Assembly: GCA_018668695.1 (NCBI GenBank)
Contig: JABJBS010000302.1
Span: 1 to 45,926 of the forward strand
Origin: Deltaproteobacteria bacterium
Lineage (GTDB): Bacteria > Myxococcota > XYA12-FULL-58-9 > JABJBS01
Length of the DNA stretch: 45,926 bases
Direction: 5' to 3'
Shown: piece by piece, positions 34,301 through 41,748 of the stretch
Numbering within the stretch: the first letter of the stretch is position 1
How the letters are laid out: the number at the start of each line of letters is the position of its first letter
Program-made: the position numbers and the translations under genes
Notes under the pieces: generated by a model
Told to the model about the DNA's origin: nothing
Databases searched by the model: none
Seen by the model: only the letters and a program-made list of their open reading frames with translations

Positions 34301-37300
34301 GCGGCACCCTGGCGAATCGGCGACACCAAGCACAGGCCACAGGCCATGACTTAAGCGGAAACGAATTTAGCCAAACCATTAATGACATCTTCACCATTGA
34401 TCAAGTTGCGCCCGACCTCTGCGCACATACCGACACATGCTCACCCAAGTACCAAGTTGGCACATGGGAAGACGACGCGATCACACGTTACTTTGTAAAT
34501 TTGAACGATAAGCAAACTGGAGCTTCGATTGCCGTTGTCTTCGGGGTCACCGAATCGCTTGGTTCTAATCCAACCGTCACCATAGGCTCACGCCCATTCG
34601 GCAGTAACTGCGAAATCGTCCCCAACCCGAGCACTGTAGTCTACCGTTGCCTTTACCAGATGAGTGGAAACGAAACTTCCGGTCACAAAGAAATCGTTGT
34701 TAAGGCGGTAGACGATGCCGGCAATACAACCTACAGATCCCTCGGAGATTTCCTTTTCGACTTCGACAGTCCCACTTTCATCGCTCCCATCATATCATAC
34801 GAGCCGCCAACCAATGCTCCCGTTAGCCGAGTCACGGCCTTATCGAATGGCTCAAAGGCCAACCTTACGTTTAGCACGGACCAGTTGACGAGGCTCTCGA
34901 ACATCCAGCTAACTTGTGGTGCCAACACCTACTCATTGGGAGAGAGTACAGAAGACGGTAACTCGTTTCAGTATGAGGTCGCCTTCAATCATTTAGCTCC
35001 AAGCCCTGCAGATGGAGTCTGCCAAGCCCAAGCATCACTCAGCGACCTCATGTGGATTAAACCACCAGCGAACGGCGACGGCCCGGACTACATGATGAGT
35101 CTCCCCGCCGATGCGGCTGCATATACCCTCACTCAAATTGGGAATACTGGTGAATCGTTGTCGGAAGAGATTCTCATAGACAATACCGCCCCAACACTTA
35201 GTACGATTATTAGCACCTCAAACCTTAAGCACCTACGCATGCCGAATGGCGCATTGCAGGCGAGTCTGAGAGATGGTGATGGCTATGTGAGTTCGCAATA
35301 CATCGTGGATAGTAGCTTAGATGACCTTTCCGCCGCTCCTGCGAGCACGCTACCCATTGCCTACTTTGATATGGGGGAAGGCAATGGCACCGGCCCGGCT
35401 GATGGCACAGCTTCATGTTCCGAGAATGATGACTGCGGCGGAACGTCGATGTGTAACTATCAAAGCGGCCTATGCATCACCGCACGACTCTTGCGATTTT
35501 ATAACCAGGACTCAACGGGTACTGGTGCCAATCAAGGCACACTCCTAGGCAGTATCGACTTCCTGGCCTACGACGACAGCGGATCAGTATCTTCAGTGAA
35601 TCTGTCGACAGACAGTCCGGAGGTTTGGGTTGAAGCTGTTGATACCGCGGGGAATATCTCGAGCCGTCAAGCCCTAACGACCGAGTGGGTCGTTTCGCTT
35701 AGTGGGCGCACGAGCCTTAATGGCTCAGTACACCCAGCAACGGGCCAGCAGGTGTCAGCAGGCTTAGCATCTCGGGCACAGGGCTACGCAGACGACATCG
35801 ACGAAAGCCACGGCCTTGGCACAGTAGGTGATGACACCCTTCAAACCGCGGGGTATCAAACGTGGCAAGACCTAACGCTTAGACCCGGGACCGAGCTCCC
35901 GAGTAACCTCATGGCACCGGGCCTGGTTTACGACCAAGGGCGTCACAAGGTGATTTTGTTTTCAGGTGAAAACTCAAATCTCCAGGATAATCAGTTCTGG
36001 GAATACGACGTCGATACGAAGAGGTGGTCCAGTCAGCAGAGCCCTCTAGCTCCCACTGGGCGATCCGGTGCCATGCTTGTTTACGATAGTATTCGAGAAG
36101 TCTTGGTCTTTTTTGGAGGAACTACAAACTCGAATGTGAATGACGTAGAAGCCTTCTACGCGGACACTTGGGAGTACACCCTCTCTAAGTCGACCTGGAC
36201 CAAGATTATACCTACAACGGCACCCTCCGCACGGGCATTGAGCTTCGCAGAATTTGATGAGTCCTCGGGCAGAGTCATTCTCTTTGGCGGCGTTACGACA
36301 AAAGAGGACCAGAGCGACAACATCTCGCTCAATGACACCTGGGCATACGACACATCGACGCAAGACTGGACACAGCTAACGACCGACACCGCTCCTTCGC
36401 CTCGCCATGCGGGTACCATGCGCATCAATCCTAGTACGAAAAAAATGTTTCTTTTTGGAGGTGAGACAAAGGCCGGCGACGGTACTACAACTATCACCTT
36501 CCAAGATGACTTGTGGATTTTTGACCCCCAAACCACAAACCGGGAAGAAGTTTCTCAAACAAATACTCCCGGGGCGGTCGGCAGTTTCGGTATGGTTTAT
36601 AACTCTGAGCGCGAACGGTTGGTTCTATTTGGTGGTCGCACAGGTTTTGGATCGATGACCGCCACGGGCCCAAGCTCGATTGTGAGGGATCAGCAATGGG
36701 AGTTCAATCCAGCGTCTAATACTTGGCAACAGGTCGCAGCCGAGGGCAGTCCCACTGGTAAATGTTCATTCGGGATGGTCTACGTTCCCTCCTCCAAAGA
36801 AATTATCACTTATGGTGGTCAGTCTCTAGCTACGGTACTTGGTGAAACCACCGACTATAAAGCAGCCACGAATCGCTGGGTCCAACGGGCCACGACCGCC
36901 AATGTTCCACCATCCGATAGACGTGGAAACGCGATGGTTGAAATAACCAACACCAATGATTTGTTTCTCTTCGGCGGCTACACTTGGGATATTCCTCTTG
37001 TAGACGGCGTGCCAGATCCGGATTCACCTGAACTTGTCATGCTTAATGAAACATGGACATTCGCTGGGGAAAACCTGCGATGGACAGAGGTTGATTTGCC
37101 TTCGGGAGGCCCCGGCCCAATTGCAGATCATCAAATGGTCTACACACAAAGGGCCGACCCTCTCGACAATCGCGTTATCCTTTTCGGTGGACGTACCACT
37201 GTACCTCCAGAGGCAGGCTCAGAAAATGGCGGGCCTTTTGGTCAAGGCTACCAGGGAAGCACCTGGGCTTATAACCCAGCTGAAATCGCGTCCGAAAGAT

Positions 37301-38379
37301 GGAAAGAAGTACTGGAGGATGGTCAAGGCCCAACGGCTAGAATAGGTCATGCTATGGCCTATTCAACCGCACAAAACAAGGTGGTCCTCTATGGTGGCCA
37401 AATCGGCGACCGTTACCTAGCTGACGATTACCCCAACGACACATGGTTTTACGATGTAGCTGAAGCGCAATGGACCGACATAACCGGCAGTGTCGGTGCA
37501 CCTCCAAGCGCAAGGTCGTTTGCCAAAATGGTTTATATGCCTGACCTTGATAAATTCCTCCTCGTCGGCGGTGTATATGTCGATCCTTCCGGTGGCGACG
37601 GACCTCCTGGCGGGGGTGGAGATGGTGAGGGAGAATCAGCGAGCTACTCAGTCAATGCTGAGACCTGGACTTTTGACCTTCAAACGCAAACATGGACCCA
37701 GCTGACGCCGGCCAACAGCCCCACTGCGGTGTTTGCTCAATACATGGCCTATAATCCCAAAAGAGGACGTGTCTTAATGTATGGTGGAAACATTGAAGAA
37801 AACGAAGTCATCAATCAAACTTGGGAATATGACCCTATTGGAAACGATTGGGAGCGGGTTAAGCCCCTTAAATCGGGAGGCCCACGTGGCAACGGTGCTA
37901 TGGCATGGGATTCACACAACAATACGATGAATGTCTTTGGCGGCGCACAGTTCGAAGCATCATTTGACGATCACTGGGTCCTGGTTCCCGGAGAAGCCAC
38001 ACATACTTTAGCCGTTTCCACGGAGCAGATTCTCTTACCCGACGACACAGCCATTCAGGGCATTAAGGCTATATGGCGCGCAGGCGCTACCTCTACCGGC
38101 TGGTTGCCAGCTTCAGAAACGACAAACGGCGCAAGTTTGTTCGCCTGGGATACCACGCTTGGTTGGCGACTCGTGGCCACGAACTCAGAACCCTCCACGA
38201 TCCCGGGCTATGTGCAATGGTCATCTAATGACGCCAACGATGTACGGCGACTTTCGGCAGAGACCAACACCACCCTTAACTTTATGGTCCGGCCCACGTC
38301 TGGCAAAGAGTCAAAGGAAAGTTACCTTGTTAGTGATTACGCAGAAATCCGGGTTACCTATACACCGGGCCAAGATTAG
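28363..38379 (+). CDS. Giant surface lipoprotein, Ig-like repeats followed by twelve Kelch repeats
   Basis: I start at ATG 28363, with GGAG eight bases upstream and an immediate lipoprotein signal (MHSCIFKYTILILTLASVVF then LSGC); ATG 28327, which overlaps the previous stop, is the alternative. The product is about 3338 residues. Roughly residues 260-2450 are Ig-like modules with the recurring D(S/T)xxP...DxxGN pattern. A two-module superrepeat of about 225-235 residues begins near 503, 727, 961 and 1194. A short Cys motif (CSENDDCGGTSMCNYQSGLC) lies near 2350. Residues about 2520-3210 hold twelve Kelch blades (LFGG...TWxYD...W pattern), then a beta-rich end. It is lipid-anchored, probably on the outer surface. 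Adhesion or carbohydrate binding is inferred, not shown. It is coupled to the CsgG/PEGA gene. Confidence 0.9.
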   Translation: MHSCIFKYTILILTLASVVFLSGCEAQNAGSSFAIQFTFPDDQWPEGTLWLSGRVEERTDIQESGAVLSVASPVLLEPGATLAFSSIEFGRNRVVVAEIRSTESSSGRTLYYGVSDQFDFNAGDSIVVEVPFGLNATPDAETTNTTGDPTGTPSNNSASSMTIGDNNEVNPEAVGTTDVMLYVTTTKASKLIVSNDPAFSTNNTSQIDFESDEPSSEAQTTRSYQLPWSLQGCASANSVCSQTVYVMFEDSFGYSSAAISDSVLLDTEAPKVIPSGTEVDPSSIKANVRGLFRLSVDEPLTGLTKSDDSTNDTSSLEFIVRRDGVLIEEPLFQLIDVSNGEDGGIWETITPGGQGSLTSGDYVIHANLVDKVGNILSTEAIGEPLAEFSVDAQDPEISSPSLLVNGSEDKRNVKLGDTIELSFTASETIVGEPEVYIGTVPMIQEPTEDLSYLYRYTPEFGAEDSGTDTLVDGIYIVSVRLVDEASNVGITNLTDNALTFDVVPPNVIESSAYPPAANQASSLTYQVFLTEAVSSITLTATHASAGENAVIEFNTPTSTGNVYTFEPQQALSTELEGVYYPTLMLEDLAGNTNTFVYDPSIDSNSLASFTLDSTNPTVSNWSLTSTNEAVNTRCGVDETGTRVGAAQGDEISLSFEATDTVQGGIAEVVVKLGNETINCNASGSVYTCDATITSETFPDGLSDFNIVVSDTAGNVVSQDYGSVCVDTTAANIVTSNVYPEKANRESELRYQVFLTEEVLDVTLTAAHESDGSSLLFLVEEQTSSSVHTFILNSEDESAGNLTPLQLATEGVYHPSLTIIDLAGNSVVHAFNPDSLDNTLVPIELDSTAPVISDVAVETTNSGLGSTCGEDLSGLRVGAASGDQVTLTFTGTDLESGGIAESPVVTLGNQIIGCTLLGHDYTCPSTLTSDFLSDGLNTFEIILTDSAGNIASDTSASVCVDTTSPALTAATVYPEYANQTSTITYQVFVTEPAAEISLSANHELSGDSLIFPTPTQTGNVYTFTLDGTEAAGEASLLFNALEGTYQPSLTMTDQAGNQTVLVYDSNGSENTLVSFQLDSTRPIISNLELNSNNDPGDVSDCGSTNSATAAVAADGDTVTLEFDATDTDSSGIFDTPKVTIGDQSMECSANGDRYTCSLTVSAEKFTDGSKTFDITVTDAAGNSVFQEFGTVCIDTTSPIVISSSSSPSPAPLGRTVYYTLRLAETNLGIPTLTTSPLLDLGQPSQDSNLFTWTYQTPTTDSGLTDEQLRDLEQSYTVTASLSDLSGNTATVTTSAIELDTKMPAFSNIQVESNNTLRPGPITSEEEQAVLAKNGDLVTVTFDATDTDSSGVAEVTASLAGISMTLVSSNDDTFVFSHTVSNGELPDGEALLQFTATDVAGNRKYWTNNNWVMIDSTLPTAQTSVQPAPAKIGSNIVYQAVFSEAVTGTTITATHSNGIDTLELIQDVAASSGNLYVWKHTVETSTALPDGSTSGSIEGTYSVLLQATDQAGNASSTIVGESIQIDSSYPSAELVGDITTTQVAGASITAPDKVTINGQPYDHVIYQHSITAIIELSDQTADTLPKPEVTIGGVPIVSLVLDGNNRWEATYDVTADLGDGLADIQATVRDLAGNEKVYTIATVFVDQTAPSLAFLTTSPEIVRNGGTATVILNFDELVRENINLFYQSDDGTTDLLNGSTESCEINSSTSATALGATNLADLVLGSSFVCTITTPFVDGTPDSLYASSYALEVYAEDFAGNARTFSTTEVDVALRFDQTAAQLEISELSTGRMTSHTNEFERFKTVNRGDRDAVSGVASEVTFKINSTEPLNTLSAFIGDYELSQADCGNTETSPDGGTIITCTYTLTGLEEDGYQRLKVNATDPAGNITTITGDIDNPESCVLFDFTPPTISYSSVSPELIPGNGTGMLTAIFSEPIQDLAYELQIKTGEEWAASTEASITTNLTPTDDGLMARYRIIVGGGTLANRRHQAQATGHDLSGNEFSQTINDIFTIDQVAPDLCAHTDTCSPKYQVGTWEDDAITRYFVNLNDKQTGASIAVVFGVTESLGSNPTVTIGSRPFGSNCEIVPNPSTVVYRCLYQMSGNETSGHKEIVVKAVDDAGNTTYRSLGDFLFDFDSPTFIAPIISYEPPTNAPVSRVTALSNGSKANLTFSTDQLTRLSNIQLTCGANTYSLGESTEDGNSFQYEVAFNHLAPSPADGVCQAQASLSDLMWIKPPANGDGPDYMMSLPADAAAYTLTQIGNTGESLSEEILIDNTAPTLSTIISTSNLKHLRMPNGALQASLRDGDGYVSSQYIVDSSLDDLSAAPASTLPIAYFDMGEGNGTGPADGTASCSENDDCGGTSMCNYQSGLCITARLLRFYNQDSTGTGANQGTLLGSIDFLAYDDSGSVSSVNLSTDSPEVWVEAVDTAGNISSRQALTTEWVVSLSGRTSLNGSVHPATGQQVSAGLASRAQGYADDIDESHGLGTVGDDTLQTAGYQTWQDLTLRPGTELPSNLMAPGLVYDQGRHKVILFSGENSNLQDNQFWEYDVDTKRWSSQQSPLAPTGRSGAMLVYDSIREVLVFFGGTTNSNVNDVEAFYADTWEYTLSKSTWTKIIPTTAPSARALSFAEFDESSGRVILFGGVTTKEDQSDNISLNDTWAYDTSTQDWTQLTTDTAPSPRHAGTMRINPSTKKMFLFGGETKAGDGTTTITFQDDLWIFDPQTTNREEVSQTNTPGAVGSFGMVYNSERERLVLFGGRTGFGSMTATGPSSIVRDQQWEFNPASNTWQQVAAEGSPTGKCSFGMVYVPSSKEIITYGGQSLATVLGETTDYKAATNRWVQRATTANVPPSDRRGNAMVEITNTNDLFLFGGYTWDIPLVDGVPDPDSPELVMLNETWTFAGENLRWTEVDLPSGGPGPIADHQMVYTQRADPLDNRVILFGGRTTVPPEAGSENGGPFGQGYQGSTWAYNPAEIASERWKEVLEDGQGPTARIGHAMAYSTAQNKVVLYGGQIGDRYLADDYPNDTWFYDVAEAQWTDITGSVGAPPSARSFAKMVYMPDLDKFLLVGGVYVDPSGGDGPPGGGGDGEGESASYSVNAETWTFDLQTQTWTQLTPANSPTAVFAQYMAYNPKRGRVLMYGGNIEENEVINQTWEYDPIGNDWERVKPLKSGGPRGNGAMAWDSHNNTMNVFGGAQFEASFDDHWVLVPGEATHTLAVSTEQILLPDDTAIQGIKAIWRAGATSTGWLPASETTNGASLFAWDTTLGWRLVATNSEPSTIPGYVQWSSNDANDVRRLSAETNTTLNFMVRPTSGKESKESYLVSDYAEIRVTYTPGQD
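29870..32270. repeat. Protein-level superrepeat of about 700 bp inside the giant lipoprotein gene
   Basis: Matching segments (xYPxxANxxSxxxYQVFLTE, then ATDxxxGGIAExxVxLGNxxIxC, then DTAGNxxSxDxxxVCVDTT) begin near 29870, 30542 and 31243, with a more diverged copy near 31942: steps of 672, 701 and 699 bases. The similarity is clear in protein and mostly lost in DNA, so the duplications are old. Confidence 0.75.
35900..37990. repeat. Twelve Kelch-repeat coding units
   Basis: I count twelve blades by the recurring hydrophobic-FGG, then TWxYD and W-x-x-x-P pattern, of about 50-70 residues each. Twelve would give two six-bladed propellers, or one larger one. Confidence 0.75.
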
Positions 38380-38401
38380 CCTTTATTTAAATAACGGTTC
38401 C

Positions 38402-38815
38402 TCAAAGTTCCCGGACAACGCACAGACCTTCTTCGCAAAGAATTTGCGTCAAACCAAACGAAGGATGGCAATCATAATCGCATTGAGGTCCACTGAACCC
38501 ATCACAATTTAGAGCCTCTTCATAGGCTGTCTCAAATTGACTATTCACTCCTTCGCAACCGCCCTCGCAGTTAGTACAGTCAATATAGACCGCACGGCAA
38601 TCCGCCGCCTCAGCACACATTCGATGGGAGTCATCGACGACAAGGTTGCTTGATACTGCTATCGCCGATGCGTCACTCTCCTCAGAGCTTGACCCTTGGG
38701 CATTTTCAGTTCCTGAATCTTGCGAGTTGGTTTCAGCCGCACACCCGAACCATGAACCTGCCGTCCCCAAGACACATAAAAGCACCACAGCATTCCTAAA
38801 CAATGGACAATTCAC
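38402..38815 (-). CDS. Small Cys-rich lipoprotein of unknown function
   Basis: The 137-residue protein starts with GTG at 38813-38815 and has GGAGG six bases upstream. The signal peptide ends in the lipobox WFGC (about Cys 25). A low-complexity Ser/Glu/Asp linker follows, and the C-terminal half carries about ten Cys (MCAEAADCRAVYIDCTNCEGGCEG ... CDYDCHPSFGLTQILCEEGLC), consistent with several disulfides. I do not recognise a family. It converges with the giant lipoprotein gene, leaving 22 bases between the stops. Confidence 0.75.
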   Translation of the reverse strand: MNCPLFRNAVVLLCVLGTAGSWFGCAAETNSQDSGTENAQGSSSEESDASAIAVSSNLVVDDSHRMCAEAADCRAVYIDCTNCEGGCEGVNSQFETAYEEALNCDGFSGPQCDYDCHPSFGLTQILCEEGLCVVREL

Positions 38816-39068
38816 ACTTTACCTCCGCCTATTTCCGTTTGGGCTATGAATCAAGAAAAGCAAACTGTATGCCAATCGCGAAGCAGTTCATGCCTATGAA
38901 ATCAAACACTTTTATGCGGCTCAAAGCGAACATGCAGCCACAGGTATGTATACAAAGGTGGACAGAACGAAAACAAACGTTGAAGAAAGTGACATACGAA
39001 AATTAGGATGCTTGAGTGGCGAGACGCAAACACACTATTCTTAGATTACACTTTGATGAGGAATCAAG

Positions 39069-40175
39069 ATGACGCCCACAATGCTTCGGCTTTCCGCCCT
39101 TCTTATTGGTATGGTCCTTTGTTCGTGTGGGCGTGTTGGTGGACTAACCCCTCCTCCCGGCTCTGTGCCGCTTGTGCTTGCCGATGAATCTCCGAACTTT
39201 GGTGTTTGGACGGGTCAAATAGGTGCAACCGACCCACGCGATTATGACCAAGGTATATTTCTCAACGCGATTCAGGGCATTCGTGAGAAGAGCTGGCAAT
39301 ACATTGGTATCTATACCGAGAAAACTATTATCGGTCTCGCGATTGTTGATGTTGGATATATAGGAACGATGTTCGCATACGTATACGACTGTGACACGCA
39401 GGAACTTTGGCAAACAGAAGTAGAACCGCCACTGGCGGCCGGGATTCGCGTAGACCGGAACGTCGACCTTGGCTACTCCACGTTTGAGAGCGGCGACCAG
39501 CAATTAAGAATCGTAAATGACATCTACGCGGGGTATCGTCATGTCTATCTCGAGCTTGAGAAAGACGGAAAACCCTTTAAGTTGTCGGTGCGTATTCAAG
39601 ACGACTTTGAAGAGGTCGTACCACTCCAGGTTGTACGACCCACTCCCTCCGAAACCTTCAGTTTCACCCATAAAGCGGCCGGCCTCCCTGTGTCGGGCAT
39701 GGCTCAGGTGGGCGACCGAAAGTTTACCTTCAATCCATCAACTGACTTTGCGGCAGTCGACTATACGTTTGGATTCCCCGCGTACCACACGATTTGGAAC
39801 TGGGCCTCTATGGCTGGCAAAGCCTCCGACGGTACAATGGTAGGTCTCAACCTCGTAGATCCCATCCATGACAATACCATCAACGAGAACGGTTTATGGA
39901 TTAACGGAGAACTTATTCAGCTTGGCAATGCCCGTTTCGTATTCGACAAAAACGACCCGATGAAACCATGGACGATAAAAACCGATAAGGGTCACGTTGA
40001 TCTTGTTTTCACTCCACTCGGCAAACGAGCGAAGGAAATAGACCTGGGCCTTTTATTATCCACCTTCCAGCAACCATTTGGACACTTCTCCGGCACAGTT
40101 AAAGACGCAAACGGTAAAGCCTACACGATTCACAAGATGCCCGGAGTTGTTGAGGACCACGAAGCCCGGTGGTAG
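39069..40175 (+). CDS. DUF2804-like lipoprotein
   Basis: The 368-residue protein has a lipoprotein signal ending VLCSC (Cys 20) and a GAGGA ribosome binding site before ATG 39069. Marks that recall DUF2804 are the HTIWNWASMAGKASDGTMVGLNL block in the middle and the C-terminal GVVEDHEARW, which matches the (G)VxEDHxARW end I remember for this family. The fold is predicted to be a beta-rich lipocalin-like barrel. Its biochemical function is unknown. Most DUF2804 proteins I know of are cytosolic, so the lipid anchor here is noteworthy. Confidence 0.75.
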   Translation: MTPTMLRLSALLIGMVLCSCGRVGGLTPPPGSVPLVLADESPNFGVWTGQIGATDPRDYDQGIFLNAIQGIREKSWQYIGIYTEKTIIGLAIVDVGYIGTMFAYVYDCDTQELWQTEVEPPLAAGIRVDRNVDLGYSTFESGDQQLRIVNDIYAGYRHVYLELEKDGKPFKLSVRIQDDFEEVVPLQVVRPTPSETFSFTHKAAGLPVSGMAQVGDRKFTFNPSTDFAAVDYTFGFPAYHTIWNWASMAGKASDGTMVGLNLVDPIHDNTINENGLWINGELIQLGNARFVFDKNDPMKPWTIKTDKGHVDLVFTPLGKRAKEIDLGLLLSTFQQPFGHFSGTVKDANGKAYTIHKMPGVVEDHEARW

Positions 40176-40298
40176 CGCCTCACATAACTCCTGATACCTG
40201 CGGCGGCGCCTCATCCTGGTAAATATAATGTTCCTCTTAAGGCAATTTATGGGGTTGCTTCTGGCGCACCGGGTACCCTTCGTAGAGATGGGGTTATC

Positions 40299-41036
40299 AT
40301 GGTTATTCGACTGTTTTTATTCATCTTCGCTTTTGGGCTAAGCGCAACTTCAAACGCCCACAAACCTTTTTTCAGTGACGGCCAATTCAGTGGTCCAGAA
40401 AGCGCTTACCAAATCGAAGATATTGATGTGTCTATCGTTCTCTACCACGAAGTCACATGCGACTCGCAAGCCGTCTGGCTACGTTTTGATAATAAGGCCG
40501 GCGACCTCCTCTACCATCAAGTAGGCGTCCCTTATCTCGAACGCATGTCCGATTATCGACCCGTCCTTGCAGTGGTGGCTCCAGGGCTAGAAATGGAAGA
40601 CGTCCCATTCGAAGTTCCAGAAGGTATGGGAGCAAAAATTCTCGAAACGAGCTGGGTCCAGGAACCAGAGGAATTCCTTGAACCATTTACGAGCACCCGT
40701 TCGTGGATCCTCAACGACAATTTGCTAGAGCTACCTGCCGAGGGCGAAGGCTACGTCGTAGCGTGGCACCCAGAAGGCTTAACAGGCAAGCTTTGGGTTG
40801 CTGTTGGCACAGTGGAAGACTTCACCCCCGACGACATTGCGAGAGTTACCGGACTTGGCCGAAGACTCCAGGACTTCCATGAGCAACGCAATCACTCGCC
40901 TCGCCCCGAAATGATGATCTGTGACTCACCCCTGTCGGCTCAAGGGGGCTGCGCCGCATCACCACCCTCATGGCCGTTCCTGTGCTTGTTCCTTTGGTGC
41001 ATTGCGCGGCGGAAGACTGGGCATAAGCGGACCTGA
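40299..41036 (+). CDS. Exported protein with MYXO-CTERM-like tail
   Basis: The 245-residue protein begins with a signal peptide (MVIRLFLFIFAFGLSATSNA, cut before HKPFF). The body (HKPFFSDGQFSGPESAYQIEDIDVSIVLYHEVTC) contains conserved-looking blocks RFDNKAGDLLYHQVGVPYLERM and GYVVAWHPEGLTGKLWVAVG. The C-terminus is GGC, Pro/Ser, a hydrophobic stretch PFLCLFLWCIA, then RRK, the MYXO-CTERM layout with Cys near 218 (the protein continues TGHKRT). This predicts processing and surface anchoring by the Myxococcota sorting system. No enzymatic motif is seen. Confidence 0.78.
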   Translation: MVIRLFLFIFAFGLSATSNAHKPFFSDGQFSGPESAYQIEDIDVSIVLYHEVTCDSQAVWLRFDNKAGDLLYHQVGVPYLERMSDYRPVLAVVAPGLEMEDVPFEVPEGMGAKILETSWVQEPEEFLEPFTSTRSWILNDNLLELPAEGEGYVVAWHPEGLTGKLWVAVGTVEDFTPDDIARVTGLGRRLQDFHEQRNHSPRPEMMICDSPLSAQGGCAASPPSWPFLCLFLWCIARRKTGHKRT

Positions 41037-41157
41037 CATCGTTAAGCTATCGGATTGTGGCCGAAAACCTTTCTCACGTCACGTAAGAGCTAGACAGCGC
41101 ATAACGACACCGTTAGCATTTTAATTAAATGTTCCCCGCGCACATAAGGATCTCACG

Positions 41158-41727
41158 ATGACACGTTCTCAGTTTCGACACCAAGGGCTACATGCCTCCC
41201 TTGCTTTAGCCGCATGCTTTACACTCACACTGATTTCATGCGCCGATAAGGAAGACGTCGGCACCAGTACAACAGGCAATGACTCAACCAGCTCAGCCGT
41301 CGAAGCCACTGATGCATGCTTTACTGCATGTATAGAACGAGGTGGAGACGAGGCCACGTGTGCCGAGGCCTGCGCGCGCATCGGCGGTGATTCCTGTTAT
41401 GAGGGCTGCATCGAACGAGGCGGAGACGAAACAGACTGCCGTGAAGTATGCAGCGGAGACTCAGCGGATTCCTGCTACGACGGTTGTATAGCGAGAGGCG
41501 GAGATGATGTGACCTGCCGAGAAGCCTGTGCCGAGCGAGGCGAGCGTGACTGTTTTACAGGTTGTGTCGAGGCCAGCGGAAGTGAGGAAGACTGCCGGGC
41601 AAGATGCGCCGAGGCCGATAGTGAAACAGCGCCTTCGGGAACTGAGAACCGCTGCGAAGAAGGTGATACCGTTGACCGAGGTGACGAAACCTATATCTGT
41701 GTTGATGGTGAATGGGTTTTAGCCTAG
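41158..41727 (+). CDS. Lipoprotein with four exact 26-residue twin-CX3C repeats
   Basis: The 189-residue protein starts at ATG 41158 (AAGGA eight bases upstream) and has a lipobox LISC (Cys 28). After a Thr/Ser/Asp linker come four units of CX3C-X9-CX3C: Cys 54/58/68/72, 80/84/94/98, 106/110/120/124 and 132/136/146/150. The start Cys repeats every 26 residues exactly, and all sixteen Cys fit the pattern. Each unit carries an acidic/Gly turn (ERGGDE, ERGGDE, ARGGDD, EASGSE), as expected for helical hairpins closed by two disulfides. The C-terminus has a separate two-Cys motif (CEEGDTVDRGDETYICVDGEW). The function is unknown. Confidence 0.8.
   Translation: MTRSQFRHQGLHASLALAACFTLTLISCADKEDVGTSTTGNDSTSSAVEATDACFTACIERGGDEATCAEACARIGGDSCYEGCIERGGDETDCREVCSGDSADSCYDGCIARGGDDVTCREACAERGERDCFTGCVEASGSEEDCRARCAEADSETAPSGTENRCEEGDTVDRGDETYICVDGEWVLA
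41317..41607 (+). repeat. Four tandem 78-bp units encoding twin-CX3C repeats
   Basis: The units start at 41317, 41395, 41473 and 41551. The Cys codons are in register in all four copies; the remaining bases have diverged, so the array is old. Confidence 0.8.
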
Positions 41728-41748
41728 CGTTTCATTCGTTCGGGGCAG

